Source: CAYUIG01 sp964444685
Lineage (GTDB): Bacteria; Gemmatimonadota; Gemmatimonadetes; Longimicrobiales; RSA9
Length of the DNA: 64,000 nt
Assembly (NCBI GenBank): GCA_964444685.1
Contig: CAYUIG010000009.1
Location: 19,478 to 83,477, forward strand
Reading direction: 5' to 3'
Below the pieces are notes generated by a model, which was given only the letters and a program-made list of their open reading frames with translations, made no database searches and was not told the DNA's origin. Every line of letters begins with the position of its first letter. Position 1 is the first letter of the stretch. Shown piece after piece: positions 16,036 to 23,362 of this stretch. The position numbers and the translations under genes are program-made.

Positions 16036-16779
16036 ATGACCGCCGTCCTCGACCTCCGCCGCTCCCTCGCCGAGCGCTTCCCCGGTGCGCTGCCGCTGGT
16101 CTACCGGACGGCCGGGGCGGTCCCGACGGGCCTCCTGGAGCTGGACCATCTCCTTCCGAACGGCGGTTTCCCCAGAGGCAGGATCACGGTGTGGGCACCC
16201 GGCGGCGGTGCGACGGCGGTGCTGCGTGCCGCGTGTGCGGCGTCGGCGTCGCGGGGTGAGCGGGCTGCGTGGGTGGAGTCGGGGGAGCGGCTGGTGCTCT
16301 CGCCGGTGGGTGCGGGGGTGGTGCAGGCGCGGTCGCCGGGTCCGGTGGAGGCGCTGGCGGCGGGGGAGGAGCTGGCGCGGTCGGGCGGTTTCGGGCTGGT
16401 GGTGGTGTCGGTGGGCGAGGTCGCACGGAGCGGAGTCGTGGCGGGCGCGGTGGTGCGGCTGACGCGCGCGGCGAAGGAGGGTGGCGGCGCGCTGGTGATC
16501 GTGAGTGCGGAATCGGGGACGGCGCATCTGCGCGTGCACTCGCACGTCGCGCCGGAGTCGGTGCGGTGGCGCACGGACCCGTTCGGTGCGCCGGCGGAGC
16601 CGGAGTCGGTCGTGGTGGCTGTGGCTGCATCGTCGCTGGGGTGGAGCGGGAGCACGCGCGTGGAGCTGCCGGTGCGGAGTCACCGCGTGCGCACGGCGCC
16701 GGACCCGCTGCTGGTGGATCGGCGTGGCACGAAGCCGCGCGTGCGCCGGCGCTGGCGCAGGAGGGCGACGTGTCCGTGA
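16036..16779 (+). CDS. imuA: ImuA-like mutasome protein (RecA-related)
   Basis: A 247-residue protein with a RecA/SulA-like core and no intact ATP site. VPTGLLELDHLLPNGGFPRG is the usual start of ImuA-type proteins; the loop where RecA has a Walker A reads APGGGATAVL (about residues 53-62), without the Lys-Thr. The C-terminus is very basic (RVRRRWRRR). ImuA works with ImuB and DnaE2 in damage-induced translesion synthesis. The stop overlaps the imuB start, so the two are coupled. Family assignment rests on the ImuB partner and the N-terminal pattern; the second half diverges strongly. Confidence 0.8.
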   Translation: MTAVLDLRRSLAERFPGALPLVYRTAGAVPTGLLELDHLLPNGGFPRGRITVWAPGGGATAVLRAACAASASRGERAAWVESGERLVLSPVGAGVVQARSPGPVEALAAGEELARSGGFGLVVVSVGEVARSGVVAGAVVRLTRAAKEGGGALVIVSAESGTAHLRVHSHVAPESVRWRTDPFGAPAEPESVVVAVAASSLGWSGSTRVELPVRSHRVRTAPDPLLVDRRGTKPRVRRRWRRRATCP

Positions 16780-18080
16780 TCTGCATCGCGGCGGCGTCGT
16801 GGCCGTCCGGGACGGGCATGGTCCTCGAGCGGCTGCTCGAGGTGGTACCGCGTGTTGCACTCGACAACGAGCTCGTGTGGGCGGATGCGCGCGGTCTGCC
16901 GGCGGGACGCGTTGCACGTGCGGCATTGAAGCGTGCGGAGTCGTGCGGCGAGTGTGTGCGTGCGGGGCTCTCCGCGGTACCGGTCGTGGCGCGTGTGGCG
17001 GCGGAGTGCGCGCAGCGCGGGGATGTGGTGCGTGTGCCGGAGGGCGAGGAAGCGTCGTTCCTCGCGAACCGTTCGCTGGACGTGCTGCATCCGTCCGCGG
17101 ATCTGCGCGCGATGCTGGATGCGGTGGGCGTGCGCACGTGCGGCGAGCTGGCGTCGCTCACGCGCGAATCGGTGGAAGTGCGTTTCGGTGCGGATGCGGT
17201 GACGCTGTGGCGGCACGCGCGCGCGGAGGATGCGCGCCGGCTGTTCGGCCGTCCTGCACTCGACCGGCCGAACGGTTCGATCGACTTCGTAGACTACGTG
17301 GTCACGGATCCCGAGCGGCTGGTGTTCGCAACGAACGCGCTGCTCGGCGGCGTGTGTGCAGCACTGGCGGAGCGCGGTGCGCACGCGCGCGCGATGACGC
17401 TCGTGCTGCCGCTCGCGAACGGCGAGAGCTGGCGACGCATCCTGCGACCCGCGCGGCCGACCGCGAGCCGCGCGGCGTGGCTGCGTCTCGCGCGTGCGGT
17501 CCTCGAGAAGCTGACCGTGCCCGATGCGGTGACGGGCGTCGAGGTGGAAGTCGATGCGCTCGAGCCGGCCGTCTCCGTACAGGGCGACCTCTTCGACCGC
17601 GGCTTCGCGACTGCGTCCGCCGCCGAGACCGCGGTCGCGCGGCTGCTCGAGACGCAGGGGCCGGTGGTGGTGCGCGCGGAGACGAACGACCACCCGCTCG
17701 CCGAACGGCGCACGGCGGCGGAGCCGGTCGGACTCGAGGGAGTGGCGGAGGAGCTCGCCGCGCCCGCCGATGCCATGACAGGCGACGACGAAGGCCGTGT
17801 GTCACCGGCGGAGCTGACGCTCCAGCTCCTGCGTGAGCCGCGGCCGGTGCGGGTGGAGACGACGATGCGGCGCGATCACACGCTGCCGGTGCGCTACCGC
17901 GATGGACGGTGGCGGCGGATCGTGCAGGCGGCCGGACCCGAACGTGTGTCGGGCGGGCAGTGGGAAGCCGCGCCGTACGCGCGCGAGTACTATCGCGCAG
18001 TCAACGACGAAGGCTCACTCGTCTGGCTCTTCCGCGACGGCCGCGACGGCGGCTGGTACCTGCACGGCTGGTGGGACTGA
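16770..18080 (+). CDS. imuB: ImuB-like inactive Y-family polymerase (DUF6504 tail)
   Basis: A 436-residue Y-family relative starting at GTG, with GGAGG 6 nt upstream inside imuA. The palm acidic residues of active Y polymerases are absent, as expected for ImuB, which is a scaffold for DnaE2. The middle has a helix-hairpin-helix-like segment (LDAVGVRTCGELASL) and a little-finger region. At about residue 271 VSVQGDLFDRG contains QGDLF, a good beta-clamp-binding motif. The C-terminus (LPVRYRDGRWRRI ... REYYRAVNDEGSLVWLF) matches a DUF6504-type tail. Its stop abuts the stop of the convergent aldehyde dehydrogenase gene. dnaE2 lies 9.3 kb downstream. Confidence 0.85.
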   Translation: MSVICIAAASWPSGTGMVLERLLEVVPRVALDNELVWADARGLPAGRVARAALKRAESCGECVRAGLSAVPVVARVAAECAQRGDVVRVPEGEEASFLANRSLDVLHPSADLRAMLDAVGVRTCGELASLTRESVEVRFGADAVTLWRHARAEDARRLFGRPALDRPNGSIDFVDYVVTDPERLVFATNALLGGVCAALAERGAHARAMTLVLPLANGESWRRILRPARPTASRAAWLRLARAVLEKLTVPDAVTGVEVEVDALEPAVSVQGDLFDRGFATASAAETAVARLLETQGPVVVRAETNDHPLAERRTAAEPVGLEGVAEELAAPADAMTGDDEGRVSPAELTLQLLREPRPVRVETTMRRDHTLPVRYRDGRWRRIVQAAGPERVSGGQWEAAPYAREYYRAVNDEGSLVWLFRDGRDGGWYLHGWWD

Positions 18081-19463
18081 TCATTCCACCGCACGCGCGT
18101 CCGACCCTTCGATCGACACACTCTTGATGTTCACGAACTCGCGAATGCCGAAGTCGGCCAGCTCGCGCCCATAGCCGGAGGCCTTCACGCCGCCGAACGG
18201 CAGGCGCGGATCGCTCGCGACCATCGCGTTGATGAATACGAGCCCGGCTTCGATATCGGCGATGAAACGCTCTCGCTCGTTCGCATCGTTCGTCCATGCC
18301 GCGGCGCCGAGACCGAACTTCGTCGCATTCGCGAGTTCGATCGCGTGGTCCAGGTCGCGCGCCGTGAAGAGCGATGCGACGGGACCGAACAGCTCGTCGC
18401 GCGCCGCGGGCGAATCCGGCGGGATGTCGTCGAGGACGGTCGGCGCGTAGAACCAGCCGGGCCGGTCCAGCGGCTCGCCGCCGAGCAGGAGCGTGGCCCC
18501 GGCGTCGAGTGTCGCACGCACCTGTGCGTGCAGTTCGTCGCGGATCTTCTCCGTTGCCAGCGGGCCCACATCGGTGTCGTCGTGCAGCGGGTCGCCGACG
18601 CGGAGCGCGGCCATGCGTTCGACGAAGCGTTCGCGGAACGCGGGCATGATGCGCTCGTGCACGATGAAGCGCTTCGCCGCGATGCAGGACTGGCCGTTGT
18701 TGATCACGCGTGCCTTCACCGCCGTCTCGACCGCGCGCTCGAGGTCGGCGGAGGGCATGACGATGAACGGGTCGCTCCCGCCCAGCTCGAGCACGCTCTT
18801 CTTCAGGTTGTGTCCTGCCGCCTCGCCCACGGCGCGGCCCGCGCCCTCGCTGCCGGTGAGAGTGATGGCGGCGACGCGCGAGTCGTCGATGACGCGTCGC
18901 ACGCGGTCGGATCCGATGAGCAGCGTCTGGAACACGCCGTCGGGCGCGCCGGCCGCGCGGAAGACCTCTTCGATCATGAGCGCGCAGCGCGAGACGTTGG
19001 ACGCGTGCTTGAGCAAACCGGTGTTGCCGGCGGCGAGGGCGGGCGCGGCGAAGCGGAAGACCTGCCAGAAGGGGAAATTCCAGGGCATGACGGCGAGAAC
19101 CGGCCCGATCGGCTGGAAGGCGACGAAGCTCTTCTGCGCGCTCGTGTCGACTTCGCGCGGTGCCAGCAGCGCGGCGGCGTGCTCGGCGTAGTAGCGGCAG
19201 ACCCACGCGCACTTCTCCGTCTCGGCGACGGCCGCAGAGAGGGGCTTGCCCATCTCGAGAGTCATCGTGCGGCCGTACTCATCCTTGCGTTCCTGGAGGA
19301 TGTCCGCGGCGCGAGCCAGGACGCGCGCGCGTTCGTCGAGGCCGGTGCGGCGCCATTTCGCGAAGGCAACTCGTGAACGTTCGAGCGCTGCGTCCAGAGC
19401 GGCGTCGGTCAGCTCATCGAAGGTTTCGAGGGTTTCGCCGGTGGTTGGGTTGATCGACTTCAT
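18081..19463 (-). CDS. NAD(P)-dependent aldehyde dehydrogenase, succinate-semialdehyde type
   Basis: This 460-residue enzyme oxidises an aldehyde to the acid. Visible motifs are MPWNFPFWQVFRFAAPALAA, the cofactor loop LTGSEGAGRAVG, the general base in LELGGSDPF, the catalytic Cys in NNGQSCIAAKRF (about residue 259), and LFGPVASL near the C-terminus. The short N-terminus (MKSINPTTGETLETF) and NGQSCIA are typical of bacterial succinate-semialdehyde dehydrogenases, so the route may be GABA or 2-oxoglutarate-linked succinate production; substrate is an inference. No clear ribosome site precedes the ATG; instead there is a GAGTCGG repeat fragment. Confidence 0.88.
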   Translation of the reverse strand: MKSINPTTGETLETFDELTDAALDAALERSRVAFAKWRRTGLDERARVLARAADILQERKDEYGRTMTLEMGKPLSAAVAETEKCAWVCRYYAEHAAALLAPREVDTSAQKSFVAFQPIGPVLAVMPWNFPFWQVFRFAAPALAAGNTGLLKHASNVSRCALMIEEVFRAAGAPDGVFQTLLIGSDRVRRVIDDSRVAAITLTGSEGAGRAVGEAAGHNLKKSVLELGGSDPFIVMPSADLERAVETAVKARVINNGQSCIAAKRFIVHERIMPAFRERFVERMAALRVGDPLHDDTDVGPLATEKIRDELHAQVRATLDAGATLLLGGEPLDRPGWFYAPTVLDDIPPDSPAARDELFGPVASLFTARDLDHAIELANATKFGLGAAAWTNDANERERFIADIEAGLVFINAMVASDPRLPFGGVKASGYGRELADFGIREFVNIKSVSIEGSDARAVE

Positions 19464-19467
19464 TTTC

Positions 19468-19490
19468 GAGTCGGGAGTCGGGAGTCCAGA
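19468..19490. repeat. Fragment resembling one arm of the inverted-repeat family
   Basis: GAGTCGGGAGTCGGGAGTCC, immediately upstream of the aldehyde dehydrogenase ATG, has the same 7-nt rhythm as the GAGTCTGG arms but with CGGGA in place of CTGGG. No partner arm is present. Confidence 0.5.
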
Positions 19491-19556
19491 TTCGTGGAAC
19501 GGCGGGAATGTAGCGGTTCGGATGAACCGTCACACGAGCGGCGGGTAGGTTCCTGC

Positions 19557-20564
19557 ATGTACTCGACCTGTCTGTTCTGCAACAAGCCGCTCGGGGCGAA
19601 CGCCGTCCTGGAGGAGTTCCCGGTCGGGCGGCGGCTCGCGTTCGACGCGGACAAGGGGCGGTTGTGGGTGGTGTGCCGCAAGTGCGAGCGGTGGAACCTG
19701 TCGCCGATCGAGGAGCGCTGGGAGGCCATCGAGGCGGCGGAGCGGGTGTTCCGCGAAACGCGCATGCGGGTCTCGACCGACAACATCGGGCTCGCGCGCC
19801 ACGGGGAAGGGCTGGAGCTCGTGCGCATCGGGCAACCCATGAGGCCGGAGTTCGCCGCCTGGCGCTACGGCGATCAGTTCGGCCGGCGCCGCAGGCGAGC
19901 GATCGCCATCGGTGTCGGTGCGGGTGCGGTGGTCGGCACCATCGCCGTGGCCGGCATGGTGTCGGGCGTGCTCTCCGGCTACGTCCTAAGCCAGTCCGGC
20001 AACTTCGTGAAGATCTTCACCAATGCGCGCACGGTGCTCAAGGTGCCCACGGCGGAAGGCGAGGTCGTGAAGCTGAAGTCGCCGGATCTCCTGGGCGCGC
20101 GGCTGCGCCACGACGGGGATGGTCGCTGGTCGGTGATCGTCGGGAAGAAGGAGAAGGAGCGGGTGTTCGAGGGGTCCGACGCGGAGCGTGTCGCCGGACT
20201 CATCATGCCGAAGATCAACGCGAACGGCGCGCGCGCGCAGAGCGTGCAGGAAGCCGTGCGCGAGATCGATCGGAGGGGTGGACCGCAGGCGTACCTGGCC
20301 GAGCTGATCCGCCATCCGCCGAGATCTTCGCGCCGCTTGAAGAAGGGGGAGGACGATGCGCCGCATCTCGGCAGGCTGCCGACACCCGCGAAGCTCGCGC
20401 TGGAGATGGCACTGCACGAGGAGCAGGAGCGCCGCGCACTGGAGGGCGAGCTGAAGGCGCTGGAGATCGCGTGGCAGGCGGCCGAAGAGGTCGCCGCGAT
20501 CTCGGATGACCTCCTGCTGTCCGACGAAGTGCGCTCCTTCCTGGCCCGAGCGAAGGCGCGCTGA
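19557..20564 (+). CDS. Zinc-ribbon membrane protein of unknown function
   Basis: A 335-residue protein. Cys 5, 8, 40 and 43 (CLFC and CRKC) form a zinc ribbon at the N-terminus, followed by WNLSPIEERWEA. A basic patch (GRRRRRAI, about 107-114) leads into one glycine-rich membrane segment (about 114-140). The rest is soluble: a strand-rich part (TVLKVPTAEGEVVKL, WSVIVGKKEKERVF) and a long charged helix (about 285-330). The ATG was chosen because it places the zinc ribbon at the very start; it follows a TAGGTT -10-like element by 5 nt. I do not recognise a named family. Confidence 0.65.
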   Translation: MYSTCLFCNKPLGANAVLEEFPVGRRLAFDADKGRLWVVCRKCERWNLSPIEERWEAIEAAERVFRETRMRVSTDNIGLARHGEGLELVRIGQPMRPEFAAWRYGDQFGRRRRRAIAIGVGAGAVVGTIAVAGMVSGVLSGYVLSQSGNFVKIFTNARTVLKVPTAEGEVVKLKSPDLLGARLRHDGDGRWSVIVGKKEKERVFEGSDAERVAGLIMPKINANGARAQSVQEAVREIDRRGGPQAYLAELIRHPPRSSRRLKKGEDDAPHLGRLPTPAKLALEMALHEEQERRALEGELKALEIAWQAAEEVAAISDDLLLSDEVRSFLARAKAR

Positions 20565-20570
20565 CGTTCG

Positions 20571-23009
20571 TCACTCCGTGCGCAGCGTCCGGATCGGATC
20601 CAGCCGCGCCGCACGTCGTGCCGGCCACCACACCGCGAGCAGTGCGATCACCACGAGAATGCCCGCGGCAGCGCCGAACGATGCCGCATCACGTGGCGCG
20701 ACGCCGATCAGCAGGTCATCGAGTGCGCGCGTTGCCGCCGCTGCGCCCGCCAGTCCGATCAGTGCACCGGCGGCGACGATGACACCGGCCTGGCGCAGGA
20801 AGAGTCCCACCACGGATGCCGGGCGCGCACCGAGCGCGATGCGGATGCCGACTTCGCGTGCGCGCTGGCCCACGGCGAACGCGATCACGCCGTAGAGTCC
20901 GACCGCCGCGAGGATGAGCGCCAACAGCGCGAACAGTCCGAGCACCCCGCCCGCGAGACGCTGCCCACCCAGCGTGACGCCGCGCTGATCCTCGAGCGGG
21001 CGGACCGATGACACCGACCATCCCGGTGCGCTCTCACGAACCGCGGCGGAAGCTGCATCGGCCACGCGCATCGGATCGCCATCCGTGCGGACGTAGAACA
21101 CGGGCGGCCGCGGCATCTGCAATGTCGGTATGTAGAGCAGCGGCTCGGCCGGTGTGGTGAGCGAGATCGTGCGCGCATCGTGTGCGAGGCCGACGATCGT
21201 GAAGTGCAGGTCGCCGAACGAGACGCGCGTGCCGATCGGATCGCGGTTGCCGAGGTAGCGTCGTACGAACGCTTCGTTGACCACCGCCGCGCCCGTAGCG
21301 CCTTCGCGATCGCGTTCCTCGATGCCGCGGCCGCGCAGGATCGGAATGCGCAGGGTCTCGAAGAAGGCGGGCCCCACGTGATCCACGCGCACCCCCATGT
21401 CCTCGCCTGCGCCGGGCACGTAGCCTTCGATGTCGGCGCCGCGACGCGGTCCGAAGCCGGTCAGCGGCACGGCCCACCCCCACGTGGCGGACTGCACGCC
21501 GGGCAGTGCACCGAGACGTTCGCGGACCTGCAGTGCGACGACGGCCGGATCGCCTCGCGGTGTGCCGGGGACCGGTCCCGCGTCGATCAACAGTACGCTC
21601 GATGTGTCGAAGCCGGGGTCGACGCCGTAGGCACTGCGAAGCGTGCGCACGAGGAGCACGGCGCCGACGAGGAGCACGACGGAAACCGCGATCTGTGCCG
21701 CGACGAGTGCACTCCGCAGCACGCTGCGCGTGCTCTCGGCGCTCGTCGCATCCGTGCGCAGGACGGTGGCGAGATCGCGACGTGTTGCGCGCAGTGCAGG
21801 GACGAGCCCGAACAGCGCTGCGGTTGCGATCGACGCGAGCGCAGCGAATCCGAGGAGACGCGCATCGGGCTGCATGGTGGCCGAGGCGCCGACCGCGTTC
21901 GCAAGGTCCTCCATTCCGCCTGCAAGGTCGCCGACCCAGACGGCGACGAGCAGACCGGCCGCGCCGCCGAGCAGCGAGAGCACGAGGCTCTCCGTGAGGA
22001 GCTGGCGGATGAGACGATGGCGGCTTGCGCCGAGCGAGAGGCGGACACCGACTTCGCGGCCGCGGCCCGCCGCGCGCGCGAGCAGCAGACCGGCGACGTT
22101 GGCGCAGCAGAGCAGGAGTACCAGGCCTGCTGCGGCGCCGAGGATGCCGGCCACGCCGACGATCGCGGTGCGCGCTGTCGGCGGCACGCGCACGTGAGCC
22201 TCGGGCAGGACCGTGAGCCGTCGACCCGCGCCGCTGACATCGCTCCATGCCTGCGGATGGATGTCGTGCAGCCGAGCCGCGGCGAGATCCATGGCGCTCT
22301 GCGCGGCCTCGATTGCTACGCCCGGCGCGAGACGGGCGACCATCGCGAAGTCGCGATTCGTCCGGTTCTCGATGTCCATGACGATGCCGAGTCTCTCGGC
22401 AGCGGCCACCGGCACCCACAGCCTGGCCGGCGCAGTGCGCGTGAAGCCCATGAAGCCGGGCGGCGCAATGCCGACCACCTCCAGCGCGCGACCGTTCACG
22501 CGCAGCGTACTGCCGATGACGCGCGTGTCCGCGCCGAGGCGTGTCTGCCAGAACTCGTGCGACACGACCACGACATCACCCGCGGTGGCCTCCGCAACCC
22601 GGTCGAACGTCCGTCCCATGAACGGCCGCACGCCCAGCACGTCGAAGTAGTTCGCCGTGACGATCATGCCATCGACGGCCTCGAGACCGGCGTTCTCACC
22701 CACGCCGAGTGTGGCACCGGTCCACGCAGCAACGCCGGTGAAGGCGGGCTCCCTGGTCAGGTCACGCCAGTCGGGATACGCGGACGTGCCGAAGGCGGGA
22801 CCGCTGTAGTCGCTCGTGAAGACCGCGACGAGGCGCTCGGGATGTCCAAGGCCCTCCGGCGGGCGGAGCAGCACCGCGTGGATCAGGCCGAACACCGCCG
22901 TGTTCGCGCCGATGCCGAGCGCGATCGTTAGCACGGCCGCGAGCGCGAAGCCCGGACGACGCGCGAGCGTGCGGAACGCGAAGCGCACATCCTGGCGGAG
23001 ACCATCCAT
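20571..23009 (-). CDS. ADOP-family ABC-type permease (MacB/FtsX-like, duplicated)
   Basis: An 812-residue membrane protein with two copies of the MacB periplasmic domain plus FtsX permease unit. The N-terminus DVRFAFRTLARRPGFAL followed by LTIALGIGANTAVF is diagnostic of the 'Acidobacterial duplicated orphan permease' family. Permease signatures REVGVRLSLGASRHRLIRQL and REVGIRIALGARP occur once in each half, and the C-terminus ends PARRAARLDPIRTLRTE. These proteins lack their own ATPase and their substrate is unknown; no ABC ATPase gene is adjacent. The start at MDGLRQDVR is preferred over an ATG 11 codons upstream because GGGAGA lies 7 nt before it. Confidence 0.9.
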   Translation of the reverse strand: MDGLRQDVRFAFRTLARRPGFALAAVLTIALGIGANTAVFGLIHAVLLRPPEGLGHPERLVAVFTSDYSGPAFGTSAYPDWRDLTREPAFTGVAAWTGATLGVGENAGLEAVDGMIVTANYFDVLGVRPFMGRTFDRVAEATAGDVVVVSHEFWQTRLGADTRVIGSTLRVNGRALEVVGIAPPGFMGFTRTAPARLWVPVAAAERLGIVMDIENRTNRDFAMVARLAPGVAIEAAQSAMDLAAARLHDIHPQAWSDVSGAGRRLTVLPEAHVRVPPTARTAIVGVAGILGAAAGLVLLLCCANVAGLLLARAAGRGREVGVRLSLGASRHRLIRQLLTESLVLSLLGGAAGLLVAVWVGDLAGGMEDLANAVGASATMQPDARLLGFAALASIATAALFGLVPALRATRRDLATVLRTDATSAESTRSVLRSALVAAQIAVSVVLLVGAVLLVRTLRSAYGVDPGFDTSSVLLIDAGPVPGTPRGDPAVVALQVRERLGALPGVQSATWGWAVPLTGFGPRRGADIEGYVPGAGEDMGVRVDHVGPAFFETLRIPILRGRGIEERDREGATGAAVVNEAFVRRYLGNRDPIGTRVSFGDLHFTIVGLAHDARTISLTTPAEPLLYIPTLQMPRPPVFYVRTDGDPMRVADAASAAVRESAPGWSVSSVRPLEDQRGVTLGGQRLAGGVLGLFALLALILAAVGLYGVIAFAVGQRAREVGIRIALGARPASVVGLFLRQAGVIVAAGALIGLAGAAAATRALDDLLIGVAPRDAASFGAAAGILVVIALLAVWWPARRAARLDPIRTLRTE

Positions 23010-23362
23010 GATCGTTCTCCCGATGGAGTCGCCCGTGATCATCCAAGCCGCGTGCCAGGCACGCCGCAGGTCGCAACTCGTGGCGTAGTCACGCCCTCGA
23101 CGTCGCGTCGACGCGAACCGTCCGTCCGGTCGCGGGACGAACCCTTCCGTAATCGGACGCAGTGTTCAGGTCTCACATGCGTACTCCGTCCCTCCGCGCC
23201 CGCGCTTCACCCCGGAATCCGATTCAATCGTCCACGATCCCGTCGGCATCAGAACAACGGGCGCGGCGTGCGCGTAGGTACGGGCGTCGCGGGTCGTGCA
23301 ACCCTGCGACCTCGTGCGCCCGTCCAATGCTGCAACGTCGGACACCACAACCCGAGGAACGC
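23010..23362. other. Gene-free spacer between divergent genes
   Basis: About 350 bp separate the divergent ADOP permease and DUF5916 genes. A frame is open through much of it on the plus strand but has an arginine-rich, non-conserved-looking translation. I see no repeat, RNA gene or strong promoter in it. Confidence 0.5.

Noticed and set aside
16770..18080. Active Y-family polymerase (DinB/UmuC)
   Set aside because: The catalytic DxD and SxE acids of the palm are not seen; the clamp motif and DUF6504 tail fit ImuB.
23010..23362. N-terminal extension of the DUF5916 protein into the spacer
   Set aside because: The extra 67 residues are Arg/Pro-rich without a signal, while the ATG at 23363 has a ribosome site and begins a plausible signal.
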